A stretch of 64,000 nucleotides of DNA from Pseudomonas putida (GTDB lineage Bacteria; Pseudomonadota; Gammaproteobacteria; Pseudomonadales; Pseudomonadaceae), in assembly GCF_001976065.1 (NCBI RefSeq), contig NZ_MNAH01000003.1:406589-470588 (forward strand), in the 5' to 3' direction. The translations under genes and the position numbers were made by a program. How positions within the stretch are numbered: the first letter of the stretch is position 1; the number at the start of each line of letters is the position of its first letter. Under the pieces are notes generated by a model that had not been told where the DNA came from, did no database searches, and saw only the letters and a program-made list of their open reading frames with translations. Shown in pieces: positions 48,117-57,078 of the stretch.

Positions 48117-49069
48117 GCTTCACTCCTCAAGGATTCAGGCAGCGCCCGGTCAATGGCGCCAGGTTCGCAGCGATAGATGCGCTGCGCGTTGCTGTAGAAC
48201 AGTCGCTCCTGATCGGCCATTGGCAGATCGGCGACGATGGATTTGAAACCGCGGTAGATGTCGTCGAACGAGCCACACAGGCTGTCCACCGGAAAGTTGC
48301 TGGCGAACATCGCCCGTTTGCAGCCGAACATCGCGATGATTTCGCGCACGATCCAGGCGTTGTCGATGGCGCGCCACGCCCTGCCCGCCTGGCCCAGGCC
48401 GGAAATCTTGACCTGCACGTTCGGCCACTGCGCCAACCGCGCCATCGCCGCGCGCCAACCGGCCAGGCCCTCGGCACTGCGGTCGCTGGGTAAGCCGGCG
48501 TGGTTGAGAATCAGGGTGATGCCGGGGAAGTCCCGGGCCAGCCGTTCGGCCTCGGGCAGGTTCCACCAAGGGGTTTGCAGATCGAAGTGCAGGCCTAGCC
48601 CCTCCAACGCGGCATAACTGCGCCGCCAGCGCTCGTCGCTCATCAGGCTGCGCACCCGGCCGAACTGTTCGGGGGATGTCGGCCCGCCGGGTTTGTGCCG
48701 CACGCTGCGCACGCACTTGTAGCTGGCCTGCTCGCGCAGCACGGCGATGGCGTCCGGGTGGTCCAGCCAGGCTTGCGCGACAATCGCATTCGGTACGCCG
48801 TAGCGGGCCGCGAGTTGCTCGATGAAACGGGTTTCGCCAATCGGGTCCTGCGGGTTCCATTCGGTCTCGACATACACCGTTTGCACGACTCGATGGACGC
48901 CGGCATCGGCGAAGTAGTCGTCAGGCAAATAACGGCGCTTGATCGCAGTGTAATCGCCATAGCGAAACGGGATGTTCGCCTCCGGTGCCAGCCACGGATG
49001 GTCGTTGATCGTTGGGTCCCAGAAATGATGATGGGCATCGATGATCGGACCGTTCCACAGTTCACCCAT
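48113..49069 (-). CDS. Amidohydrolase-family (COG3618) probable sugar lactonase
   Basis: A 318-residue TIM-barrel protein of amidohydrolase type 2. The metal motif HHHFW is near residue 13 (IIDAHHHFWDP), with LILNHAGLP and MFASNFPVD later. Relatives in sugar-acid loci hydrolyse lactones such as L-fuconolactone, so a lyxono-lactone is a plausible substrate. ATG 49069 with GAGG upstream is preferred over the longer frame. It overlaps both neighbours, MFS (8 bases) and PdxA-like (4 bases), so the three are one operon. Confidence 0.82.
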   Translation of the reverse strand: MGELWNGPIIDAHHHFWDPTINDHPWLAPEANIPFRYGDYTAIKRRYLPDDYFADAGVHRVVQTVYVETEWNPQDPIGETRFIEQLAARYGVPNAIVAQAWLDHPDAIAVLREQASYKCVRSVRHKPGGPTSPEQFGRVRSLMSDERWRRSYAALEGLGLHFDLQTPWWNLPEAERLARDFPGITLILNHAGLPSDRSAEGLAGWRAAMARLAQWPNVQVKISGLGQAGRAWRAIDNAWIVREIIAMFGCKRAMFASNFPVDSLCGSFDDIYRGFKSIVADLPMADQERLFYSNAQRIYRCEPGAIDRALPESLRSEA

Positions 49070-50402
49070 GGCGCACCTCGTCGAGACTGATGAACAACGT
49101 TGCCAGCACGAACACTGCCGAGCACACCGCGAAGAATCCCAGCACCGGGGCGAAGCCACCGGTCATTTGCAAGATCACACCCACCAGGATCGGCACCGCG
49201 ATACCGCCAGTGCTACCGGCCATGTTCATCACGCCGCCGATCAGGCCGACCCGCGCTGGTGCCGCCAGCAGTGCCGGGAAGCTCCAGTAGAGGCTGCCCC
49301 ACATCAAGAAAAACGCGGTCATGGCCAACAGCGCCACGGCCGCAAAAGGATTGCTCAGGGTCGGCAGCAGGAGGAATGCGCCGAGGGCCACCAGCCCGGA
49401 AAACGCCAGCAGGCTCTTGACTGCCACACCGCGACTGACGCCCTTGCGAATCAAGCCGTCGCAGAGGAAACCACCGGTCAATGAACCCAAGGCGCCGCAG
49501 ACGAAAATCACGAAGGTCGCCGCACCAATGCCCTTGATATCAAAGCCCCGGGCTTGTGCCAGGTAGCTCGGCCCCCAGGTCAGCAGGCCGAAATACACCA
49601 TGGCCCAACTGGCACGACCGATCAGTAAACCGCTCAGGGAACGGGCAGCGATACCCAGGCCCTTGACCGGTGCACGCGCGGCTTCGGCGGCCGGCGTGGC
49701 GCGCCCGGCATTGATCTTCGCAAGCTCCAGGGCATTGACCTGAGGGTGACTGGCCGGGTCATCACGCAGATAACGCCACGCCACCCAGGCCAGTACCAGG
49801 GTCGCGATGCCGGCGATCACGAACGCCAGGCGCCACGAATCCAGCGAGGCAATCAGATAGGCAATGATCAACCCGCCCAGCGCCACGCCCAATGGGCTGC
49901 CGCTGTCCATCAGCACCGCCCCGCGACTGCGTTCGCCGGGCGCCAGCCACAGGGAAATCAGCTTGCCGCCTGACGGGAACAAGGGCGCTTCCGAAGCCCC
50001 CAGCGCCACGCGGGCAAACAACAATGACAAGCCGCCAGTGGCGAACGCCGCCAGCACCTGGAACGTACCCCACAAGCCGGTGGACCACGTGATGACCCGA
50101 TGCGGCCCGAAGCGATCGATCATCCAGCCGCCGGGAATCTGCAGCAGCGCATAGGCCCAGAAGAAGCTGCTGAGAATCAGCCCCTGGAGGCTTGGGGAAA
50201 GGGAAAACTCATGGGCGATGGTCGGCATGGCAATGGACAGCGACACCCGATCGATCAGGTTGACCATTGTCAATGCAAAGATGATCGCGAAGATCCGCCA
50301 GCGCACGTTGCTGGCTTTTAAGGCAGTCACTTGCGGTATTGCCGCGACTGCGGGTGCGGCGTCTGCGCCGGGCAGATGCAGGGAAGCACTGGAACGAGCC
50401 AT
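49062..50402 (-). CDS. MFS permease, anion:cation symporter type
   Basis: A 446-residue permease with 12 membrane helices. The start region VNLIDRVSLSIAMPTIAHEFSLSPSLQG and the loop GGWMIDRFGPHRVI are typical of the anion:cation symporter (ACS) branch that carries hexonates, glucarate and similar acids. It heads the operon MFS - lactonase - PdxA-like. A LysR box is 93 bases upstream of its start codon. Likely substrate: a sugar acid used by the locus. Confidence 0.87.
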   Translation of the reverse strand: MARSSASLHLPGADAAPAVAAIPQVTALKASNVRWRIFAIIFALTMVNLIDRVSLSIAMPTIAHEFSLSPSLQGLILSSFFWAYALLQIPGGWMIDRFGPHRVITWSTGLWGTFQVLAAFATGGLSLLFARVALGASEAPLFPSGGKLISLWLAPGERSRGAVLMDSGSPLGVALGGLIIAYLIASLDSWRLAFVIAGIATLVLAWVAWRYLRDDPASHPQVNALELAKINAGRATPAAEAARAPVKGLGIAARSLSGLLIGRASWAMVYFGLLTWGPSYLAQARGFDIKGIGAATFVIFVCGALGSLTGGFLCDGLIRKGVSRGVAVKSLLAFSGLVALGAFLLLPTLSNPFAAVALLAMTAFFLMWGSLYWSFPALLAAPARVGLIGGVMNMAGSTGGIAVPILVGVILQMTGGFAPVLGFFAVCSAVFVLATLFISLDEVRHG

Positions 50403-50494
50403 GGTGCGTACCTCGATTTATTATTCTTGTGCGATGTTGTGAGCACTATCGAAGGCCCGGTGATAACCGTCTAATCAAAACTTGAAATCAGGCG

Positions 50495-50509
50495 ATAGCC
50501 TCGGGTTAT
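50495..50509. promoter_or_regulatory. LysR-type box upstream of the MFS operon
   Basis: ATAGCC-TCG-GGTTAT, a T-N11-A dyad matching the other two boxes in the locus. A half-site GATAACC lies about 32 bases closer to the MFS gene, as expected for an activation site. Confidence 0.62.
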
Positions 50510-50557
50510 GGCATGCGCTGCTTTCAACCACCTTTCAATGTTGAACGCATTCTTTTC

Positions 50558-50641
50558 TGTAGGAGCCAGCTTGCCGGCTAGGGCGGTCTTGAATCTTGAA
50601 TCGGGATGGCGGGGCCCTTCGCTGGCGAGCCAGCTCCTACA
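50558..50641. repeat. REPIN, TGTAGGAGCCAGCTTGCCGG type, between divergent promoters
   Basis: Arms at 50558-50580 and 50619-50641 are less well matched than in the other copies (GCTA versus GCGA at one end). Confidence 0.85.
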
Positions 50642-50666
50642 GAAGATCGGCTTGATTGGGTTAGCT

Positions 50667-50681
50667 ATAACCCCAGGCTAT
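50667..50681. promoter_or_regulatory. LysR-type box upstream of the Tct operon
   Basis: ATAACC-CCA-GGCTAT, the same sequence as the 50495 box in opposite orientation (CGATAGCCTGGGGTTAT on the minus strand). It lies 122 bases before the tctC start codon. An overlapping GGTTA-GCTA-TAACC dyad extends it. Confidence 0.62.
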
Positions 50682-50802
50682 CGGTGTATGTATTGTTTTG
50701 ACTAGACGCGGCGACGGCGTCTTCCCACACTCGACCCAGGCTTGCAGCTTTCGAACGCAAACAAGTCACTCATAACAACTACAAAAACGAGGCTCTTCCA
50801 TC

Positions 50803-51819
50803 ATGCGAAATGCATTCGTCCGTCGCACTTCCCGTCTGTTTCTTGGCTGCACCCTGATCGCCGCCGGCGCCCTTCCCGCTCTTGCCAATGCCGCCTGGCA
50901 ACCGGACAAGAACGTCGAAATCGTCGTCGCCGGTGGCCCGGGTGGCGGTACCGACCAGCTCGGTCGCCTGATCCAGTCGATCATCACCACACACAAGTTT
51001 CTCGACGTTAATACCATCGTCCTGAACAAGGGTGGCGGCAATGGCGCCGAAGCGTTTCTCGACATGAAAATGAACAAGGGCGATGCCGAGAAACTGGTGA
51101 TCGGCACCAACAACATCTATCTGTTGCCGCTGGTGTCCAAGCTCGGCTACCAATGGCAGGAACTGACACCGATTGCCGCCGTGGCCGAGGATGACTTCAT
51201 TCTCTGGAGCTACAAAGACGCGCCGTGGAAGGACGCCAAAGGTTTCTATGAAGCGGTCAAGGCCGACCCGTCGAACCTGCGCATGGGGGGCAGCCAGTCC
51301 AAGGATGTCGACCAGACCCTGACCCTGCTGTTAAACCAGACCACCGACAGCAAGCTGGTGTACATCCCGTTCAAGAGCGGCAGCGAAGCCGCGACCCAAC
51401 TGGCGGGCAAGCACATCGCCGCCAACGTCAACAACCCCAGCGAAAGCATCAGTCAATGGCGCGGCGATCAGGTCGAACCGCTCTGCGTGTTCAGTAAAGA
51501 GCGCATGGCCTATACCGAAAAAGTCGCCGGCGACAAATCCTGGGCCGATGTGCCGACCTGCCACGAACAAGGCCTGGGCATCGATCAATACCGCTTCCCG
51601 CGTACCGTGTTCATGCCCGGCGACATTTCCTCCGAGCAGCGGGCGTTCTATGTCGAGTTGATGCGCAAGGTCACTGAAACGCCGGAGTTCAAGGCCTACG
51701 TCAAGCAGAACGCACTGGTGCCAACCTTCCTCGAGGGCGAGCCATTGACCGCCTACATCGAAAAAGACACCGCCCGCGTCACCCCGGTCTTCAAGGAAGC
51801 CGGCTGGCTGAAAAACTGA
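50803..51819 (+). CDS. tctC: Tripartite tricarboxylate transporter, periplasmic binding protein (TctC/Bug type)
   Basis: A 338-residue solute-binding protein. The signal peptide ends ALANA (about residue 29). The mature part starts AWQPDKNVEIVVAGGPGGGTDQLGRLIQ, the phosphate-like binding loop of the family. The later segment GGSQSKDVDQTLTL is also typical. Members bind carboxylates, including sugar acids. It is the first gene of tctC-tctB-tctA; the substrate is probably the acid degraded by this locus. Confidence 0.88.
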   Translation: MRNAFVRRTSRLFLGCTLIAAGALPALANAAWQPDKNVEIVVAGGPGGGTDQLGRLIQSIITTHKFLDVNTIVLNKGGGNGAEAFLDMKMNKGDAEKLVIGTNNIYLLPLVSKLGYQWQELTPIAAVAEDDFILWSYKDAPWKDAKGFYEAVKADPSNLRMGGSQSKDVDQTLTLLLNQTTDSKLVYIPFKSGSEAATQLAGKHIAANVNNPSESISQWRGDQVEPLCVFSKERMAYTEKVAGDKSWADVPTCHEQGLGIDQYRFPRTVFMPGDISSEQRAFYVELMRKVTETPEFKAYVKQNALVPTFLEGEPLTAYIEKDTARVTPVFKEAGWLKN

Positions 51820-51872
51820 CGTTGTCACGGCCGCTCGCCTGCGGGCGGCCGTTATCTGCTGGAGGTGTCTTC

Positions 51873-52406
51873 ATGTCCCATTCTTCGGATTCACCCGCGC
51901 TGGTCGGTACCCGTTGGGTCGAACTCGGCCTGACCGTCTTCACCGCGCTGATTGGCGTGGTGGTGATGTACGGCAGTGTCGAACAGGGTATCGGCTGGGG
52001 CGATGCCGGCCCCGAGCCGGGTTATTTCCCTTTCTACATCGGCCTGATGTTGAGCGCCGCGAGCGTGGCCAACGGCGTGTTGACCCTGGTGCGCTGGCAA
52101 GCGCTGAGCATTGCATTCGTCAGTCGCAGTGCGTTCAGGCAAGTGCTGTCGGTGTTCATCCCGATCGCGCTGTTCGTCGCGGCCATGCCACTGACCGGCA
52201 TCTACGTCGCCTCGGCGTGCTTCATCGCCTGGTTCATGTGGCGTGACAAGGTTCGCGCAAAACCCTACGGCAAATTGATGATCGGCACGGTATCCCTCGG
52301 CGCGGTACTCGCCAGCTACCTGATTTTCGCACTGTGGTTCAAGGTCCCGCTGGATGCCGGCCCGATGGGCGACTGGATTGCCCTGGCCGGGAGAAACTTC
52401 AAATGA
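51873..52406 (+). CDS. tctB: Tripartite tricarboxylate transporter small membrane subunit (TctB)
   Basis: A 177-residue protein with four membrane helices and the family segment GPEPGYFPFYIGLMLSAAS near residue 50. GGAGG precedes ATG 51873; the frame opens earlier without support. Its stop overlaps the tctA start by four bases (ATGA). Confidence 0.87.
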   Translation: MSHSSDSPALVGTRWVELGLTVFTALIGVVVMYGSVEQGIGWGDAGPEPGYFPFYIGLMLSAASVANGVLTLVRWQALSIAFVSRSAFRQVLSVFIPIALFVAAMPLTGIYVASACFIAWFMWRDKVRAKPYGKLMIGTVSLGAVLASYLIFALWFKVPLDAGPMGDWIALAGRNFK

Positions 52407-53932
52407 GCGAATTCGATTCCCTGTTGCAAGGCATGAACCTGATCCTGACCCCGGGCCACATCGGCCTGATGGTGATCGGCGTGCTGCTGGGCATCCTGGT
52501 TGGCGTCTTGCCCGGCCTTGGCGCTCCCAATGGCGTGGCACTGTTGCTGCCGCTGACCTTCACCATGTCGCCGGTGTCGGCGATCATCCTGCTGTCGTGC
52601 ATGTATTGGGGGGCGCTGTTTGGCGGCTCGATCACCTCGATCCTGTTCAACATCCCCGGTGAGCCCTCATCGGTGGCGACGACGTTCGACGGCTACCCGA
52701 TGGCCCGCGAAGGTCGTGCCGCCGAAGCCCTGACCGCGGCGTTCAGTTCCGCACTGATTGGCGCATTGGCCGGCGTGCTGCTGCTGACCTTCCTGTCGAC
52801 AAAAATCGCCGCGTTCGCCATGTCGTTCAGCTCGCCGGAGTTCTTCGCGGTGTACCTGTTGGCCTTCTGTACCTTCATCGGCATGAGCAAGAACCCTCCG
52901 CTGAAAACCGTGGTCGCGATGATGATCGGATTTGCCATGGCGGCCGTCGGCATGGACACCGTGTCCGGCAACCTGCGGTTGACGTTCGATCAGCCGATTT
53001 TGATGACCGGTATCAGTTTCGAAGTGGCGGTGATCGGTCTGTTCGGTATCGGCGAAATCCTCTGCACCGTGGAGGAAGGCCTGGTGTTCCGTGGCGAACA
53101 TGCGCGCATCACACCGATGGTGATCCTGCGCACCTGGGCCAAGCTGCCGCGCTACTGGTGGACCATTGTGCGCAGCACCCTGGTCGGTTGCTGGATGGGC
53201 ATCACACCGGGCGGGCCGACCGCCGCATCGTTCATGAGCTATAGCCTGGCGCGGCGTTTCTCGAAGAACCGCGACAACTTCGGCAAGGGTGAACTCGAAG
53301 GCGTGATCGCCCCGGAAACCGCGGACCACGCGGCCGGCACCAGCGCCTTGCTGCCGATGCTGACGCTGGGCATTCCCGGTTCGGCCACCGCAGCAGTGAT
53401 GCTCGGCGGCCTGATGATCTGGGGCCTGCACCCGGGGCCAACGCTGTTCGTCGAGCAGCATGACTTTGTCTGGGGCCTGATCGCCAGCATGTACCTGGGC
53501 AACGTGGTGAGCCTGATCGTGGTGCTGGCCACCGTGCCGCTGTTCGCCTCGATCCTGCGCATTCCGTTCTCGATCATCGCGCCGATCATCATCATGGTCT
53601 GCGCCATCGGTGCCTACTCGGTGCACAACTCGTTCTTCGACGTGGTGCTGATGCTCGGATTCGGCGCGTTGGGTTATCTGTTCAAGAAACTCGGCTACCC
53701 GATCGCGCCACTGGTACTGGCGGCAGTATTGGGCGACAAGGCCGAAGATGCGTTCCGTCAGTCGATGCTGTTCTCTGACGGGCACCTGGGGATCTTCTGG
53801 TCCAACCCATTGGTGGGCAGCCTGACCACGGCGGCGCTGCTGATGCTGTTCTGGCCGTTGATTTCCAAGGCGCTGCAAACGCTGATGGGCCTGCGCAAAC
53901 CCCAGGTCGTCAAACCAAAATCGGTGCTGTGA
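52403..53932 (+). CDS. tctA: Tripartite tricarboxylate transporter large membrane subunit (TctA)
   Basis: A 509-residue protein with about 11-12 helices. Family motifs are GVLPGLGAPNGVALLLPLTF (about residues 37-56), the YWGALFGGSITSILFNIPGEPSS loop and the second-half GITPGGPTAASFMSY. It forms the membrane pore with TctB. It starts at the overlapping ATG 52403. Confidence 0.9.
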   Translation: MSEFDSLLQGMNLILTPGHIGLMVIGVLLGILVGVLPGLGAPNGVALLLPLTFTMSPVSAIILLSCMYWGALFGGSITSILFNIPGEPSSVATTFDGYPMAREGRAAEALTAAFSSALIGALAGVLLLTFLSTKIAAFAMSFSSPEFFAVYLLAFCTFIGMSKNPPLKTVVAMMIGFAMAAVGMDTVSGNLRLTFDQPILMTGISFEVAVIGLFGIGEILCTVEEGLVFRGEHARITPMVILRTWAKLPRYWWTIVRSTLVGCWMGITPGGPTAASFMSYSLARRFSKNRDNFGKGELEGVIAPETADHAAGTSALLPMLTLGIPGSATAAVMLGGLMIWGLHPGPTLFVEQHDFVWGLIASMYLGNVVSLIVVLATVPLFASILRIPFSIIAPIIIMVCAIGAYSVHNSFFDVVLMLGFGALGYLFKKLGYPIAPLVLAAVLGDKAEDAFRQSMLFSDGHLGIFWSNPLVGSLTTAALLMLFWPLISKALQTLMGLRKPQVVKPKSVL

Positions 53933-53944
53933 CACAGCAATGCT

Positions 53945-53976
53945 GGCAACGCCTGACATTTGTTGTCAGGCTTGCC
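53945..53976 (+). terminator. Hairpin after tctA
   Basis: GGCAA-c-GCCTGAC pairs with GTCAGGC-TTGCC with a single bulged C. Only a loose T-rich stretch (TCTTTATT) follows a few bases later. It may reduce read-through into the LysR gene. Confidence 0.5.
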
Positions 53977-54001
53977 GCAGTCTTTATTGCGAGTACGGCC
54001 C

Positions 54002-54943
54002 ATGTCGCGAATCCCTGATGCCAATGTAATCCAAAGTCGACTGCGTCTGCGCCAGCTGCGGCTGATGCTGGCGCTGGAGGAATTCGGCTCGCTGCGCCGC
54101 GCCGCCGACCACATCGGCATGACTCAACCGGCGGCGACCAAGATGCTGCACGAGGCCGAGGATCTGCTCGGCGTCGAGCTGTTTGAACGCCTGCCCCGGG
54201 GCATGCGCTCGACCCCGTTCGGGGAAACCGTCATCTACTACGCACGCATGGTCTTCGCCGAACTCAGCGGTATGCGCGAAGAACTGGTGGCGCTGCAATC
54301 GGGTAACCTGGGGCGGGTCGCCGTTGGGGCGATTCCGGCGCTGGCCTCGGGACTGTTGACCCGCACCATCGCGACCTTGAAGCAAAGCCATCCACGCTTG
54401 TCCATGAGCATCCAGGTCGACACCAGCGATGTGCTGGTGCAGGCGCTGTTGCAGGATCAACTGGACATCGTCCTGGGCAGGATTCCGCCCGGCGCACGGG
54501 CCGAAGAACTGCTGTTCGACAGCCTGGGTGAAGAAGCCCTCTGTGTGATTGCCGGTGCGCAAAATCCGCTGGCGCAGGAGAAGCAACTGGGGTGGGCAGA
54601 ATTGCAGAACATGACCTGGGTGCTGCAACAGCAGCCCAGCCCGATGCGCGCGATCATCAATCAGGTGTTCCACAATGCGCGGGTCGATATTCCCAGCAGC
54701 ATCGTCGAAACCACCTCGATCATGACCCTGCTCTCGTTGATCCAGCAGACCGACATGCTCGGGGTCACACCGGTGTCGGTGGTCGAGGATTATCCCGGTC
54801 GTGACCTGCTGGCGGTGTTGCCGATCAAATTCGAAGCACGACTGCCGCCCTACGGGCTGATCACCCGGCGCCATCGCATTCAATCCTCGGCGATGCAGGC
54901 GTTCATGAACTCGGTGCGAGCCGAACATGTGCTGAGCACATGA
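54002..54943 (+). CDS. LysR-family regulator of the sugar-acid locus
   Basis: A 313-residue LysR regulator. The helix-turn-helix sits at residues 25-50 (FGSLRRAADHIGMTQPAATKML) and the effector domain at 100-310. It is the last gene in the rightward operon and the only regulator in the locus, so it is the likely binder of the three T-N11-A boxes at 46942, 50495 and 50667. The effector is probably L-lyxonate or a close pathway intermediate. Both points are inference. Confidence 0.87.
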   Translation: MSRIPDANVIQSRLRLRQLRLMLALEEFGSLRRAADHIGMTQPAATKMLHEAEDLLGVELFERLPRGMRSTPFGETVIYYARMVFAELSGMREELVALQSGNLGRVAVGAIPALASGLLTRTIATLKQSHPRLSMSIQVDTSDVLVQALLQDQLDIVLGRIPPGARAEELLFDSLGEEALCVIAGAQNPLAQEKQLGWAELQNMTWVLQQQPSPMRAIINQVFHNARVDIPSSIVETTSIMTLLSLIQQTDMLGVTPVSVVEDYPGRDLLAVLPIKFEARLPPYGLITRRHRIQSSAMQAFMNSVRAEHVLST

Positions 54944-54944
54944 A

Positions 54945-54972
54945 AAGGCCCGAGGCGTTTGCCTCGGGCCTT
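54945..54972. terminator. Rho-independent terminator after the LysR gene
   Basis: AAGGCCCGAGGC pairs perfectly with GCCTCGGGCCTT over a 4-base loop. It lies between convergent genes and can act in both directions, although the T-run is short on the plus strand. Confidence 0.8.
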
Positions 54973-54980
54973 GTCTTGCT

Positions 54981-55844
54981 TCACGCGGTTTTACGGAACA
55001 CGAACACCAATCCGACGATAATCAGCAACATGCCGAGGATGCTCAACAGCGCCAGGCGATTGCCGAAAATCAGGTAATCCATCACGGCTGTCACGGCCGG
55101 CACCAGATAGAACAGGCTGGTGACATTCACCAGGTTGCCCCGGGCGATCAAGCGGTACAGCAACAAGGTCGCCAGCACCGACACCACCAGCCCCATCCAC
55201 AACACCGGCACGATGAAACCGCTGCCGAGTTCGAAATGAAACGGCTGGAACGGCACGAAAATACCGCAGAGCAACAACCCGGCCAGGTACTGCACCGGCA
55301 GCGTGCCAAGGGGATTGTCGGTGATGCGTTTCTGCATGATCGAACCGAAGGTCATGCTGGCCAGCGCCAGCAGGCCGAAGAGCATCCCGGCCAGCGACAT
55401 GCCGGCCAAGCCGATGCCCTGATAGACCACCATGATCAACCCGGTCAGGCCCAGCGACAGGCCGAACAGGCGGCTGGCCGAGCGCTGACGCTCCATCAGC
55501 ACCACAGTGAGAATCGGTTGCACACCCATGATGGTCGCCATCACACCGGGCGTAACCTTGAGGTCGAGCGCCAGCAGATAAAAAATCTGATACGCCCCCA
55601 GCAACACCACACCGGTGGCCATCGCATACAGCATCGGCCTGCCGCCCTTGGGCAATTTCAACTTCAGCAATGGCATCAGCAGCACCAGGCCGCACAACGC
55701 GATGACGAAACGAATCAACAGAAAGGCAAAGGGTGATGCGTGGGCCAGCCCCCACTTGGAGAAGATCGCCCCGCTGCTCCACAGCAGAACGAACAGGCTC
55801 GTGGAAGCCGCCGCGAGCGCGGATTTTTTCGAAAGGACAAACAT
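54981..55844 (-). CDS. EamA/DMT-family transporter
   Basis: A 287-residue protein with ten membrane helices in two EamA repeats (start MFVLSKKSALAAASTSLFVL; WSSGAIFSKWGLAHASPFAF). ATG 55844 is chosen; a GTG at 55853 is in frame. Substrate unknown. It is convergent with the LysR gene. Confidence 0.85.
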   Translation of the reverse strand: MFVLSKKSALAAASTSLFVLLWSSGAIFSKWGLAHASPFAFLLIRFVIALCGLVLLMPLLKLKLPKGGRPMLYAMATGVVLLGAYQIFYLLALDLKVTPGVMATIMGVQPILTVVLMERQRSASRLFGLSLGLTGLIMVVYQGIGLAGMSLAGMLFGLLALASMTFGSIMQKRITDNPLGTLPVQYLAGLLLCGIFVPFQPFHFELGSGFIVPVLWMGLVVSVLATLLLYRLIARGNLVNVTSLFYLVPAVTAVMDYLIFGNRLALLSILGMLLIIVGLVFVFRKTA

Positions 55845-56197
55845 GAATACCACCTGTAGTCAGGCAAGAAGCCAACTCAGCCGAAGCTGAAATCCAGTAG
55901 TTTTTTCAAGCGGGTGCTTTTTTCAGACAGGAACAGCAGAACAGCGCTGATCAGCCCGAAATGCCAACACCCGGCGGTGATACGACTGCGTACACCGACG
56001 TGCTACTGACAGGTGGAGGGTAATGACTGATCTGCACAGGCTGCTGGTTCCCGCACGGCACGACGCCAGCGTTGACCGCTGAATCGACTACCGCGTTGAT
56101 GAGGGATGCAGGCATTGGGCTGATCTTTTTCGAGAGGTTGAAAAAGCAGGTCCTTCAGACCTGCTTGTGCTGACTATAACCACAGGTGTGGCAGGCA
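55845..56197. other. Intergenic region between DMT gene and rmlA
   Basis: A 353-base gap. It contains the terminator of the rml operon (56141-56165) and a 19-codon plus-strand frame at 56023-56082 (MTDLHRLLVPARHDASVDR) behind a strong GGAGGG site. Nothing resembling rmlC, intact or broken, is seen. Confidence 0.5.
56141..56165 (-). terminator. Rho-independent terminator of the rml operon
   Basis: AGCAGGTC (56145-56152) and GACCTGCT (56158-56165) are a perfect inverted repeat. On the minus strand it is followed by a T5 tract, placing the operon end right after rmlA. Confidence 0.8.
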
Positions 56198-57076
56198 TCA
56201 ACCCTCTTGCAAAAGACGGTTGAGGTACTGGCCATACCCGTTTTTTGCCAAGGGCGCCGCCAGTTTCTGCAACTGATCGGCATCGATCCATTTCTGCCGG
56301 AAGGCAATCTCTTCGGGACAGGCGACCTTAAGGCCCTGGCGCCGCTCGAGCGTGGCAATGAACTGACTGGCATCGAGCAATGAGTCGTGGGTCCCGGTAT
56401 CCAGCCAGGCGTAGCCGCGGCCCATGATTTCTACCGCCAGTCTTCCCTGTTCCAGGTAGAGACTGTTGATATCGGTAATCTCCAGCTCGCCCCGCGCCGA
56501 TGGCTTGATGCTCTTGGCCATCTCGACAACGTCCTGGTCATAGAAATACAGGCCGGTGACCGCAAAGTTGGACTTGGGCTTGAGTGGCTTTTCTTCGAGA
56601 CTGATCGCCTTGCCCAGGTTGTCGAACTCGACCACGCCGTAACGCTCCGGGTCATTGACGTGATAGGCAAATACACTCGCCCCGGCCTGACGGGTCATGG
56701 CACTTTGCAGAATATTGATGAAGTCGTGGCCGTGATAGATGTTGTCACCCAGGACCAGGGCGCTGGGGTCGTTGCCGATGAAGTCTTCGCCAATGATGAA
56801 GGCTTGCGCCAGGCCATCGGGCGAAGGCTGCACGGCATAGGAAATGTTCAGGCCCCAACGGGCGCCATCCCCCAGCAGCTGCTCGAAACGCGGCGTGTCC
56901 TGAGGCGTGGAGATGATCAGGATATCGCGGATACCCGCCAGCATCAGGGTGCTCAATGGGTAGTAGATCATCGGTTTGTCGTAAACCGGCAGCAGTTGCT
57001 TGGAAATGGACAATGTCGCCGGATGCAGTCGAGTACCAGAGCCGCCGGCAAGGATGATTCCTTTACGATTGAGCAT
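56198..57076 (-). CDS. rmlA: Glucose-1-phosphate thymidylyltransferase
   Basis: A 292-residue nucleotidyltransferase making dTDP-glucose, the first step to dTDP-L-rhamnose. Motifs: [17 protein letters not shown] at the start (nucleotide site), KPMIYYPLS, the LGDNIYHG metal segment and [16 protein letters not shown]. Full length. It is the last gene of rmlB-rmlD-rmlA, two bases after the rmlD stop. Confidence 0.95.
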   Translation of the reverse strand: MLNRKGIILAGGSGTRLHPATLSISKQLLPVYDKPMIYYPLSTLMLAGIRDILIISTPQDTPRFEQLLGDGARWGLNISYAVQPSPDGLAQAFIIGEDFIGNDPSALVLGDNIYHGHDFINILQSAMTRQAGASVFAYHVNDPERYGVVEFDNLGKAISLEEKPLKPKSNFAVTGLYFYDQDVVEMAKSIKPSARGELEITDINSLYLEQGRLAVEIMGRGYAWLDTGTHDSLLDASQFIATLERRQGLKVACPEEIAFRQKWIDADQLQKLAAPLAKNGYGQYLNRLLQEG

Positions 57077-57078
57077 AG

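Larger units (their letters stand above)
50403..50802. other. Divergent control region of the two uptake operons
   Basis: A 400-base gap between the leftward MFS operon and the rightward Tct operon. It holds two LysR boxes (50495-50509 and 50667-50681), an extra half-site GATAACC near 50462, and a REPIN between the boxes. I see no gene in it. Confidence 0.7.
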
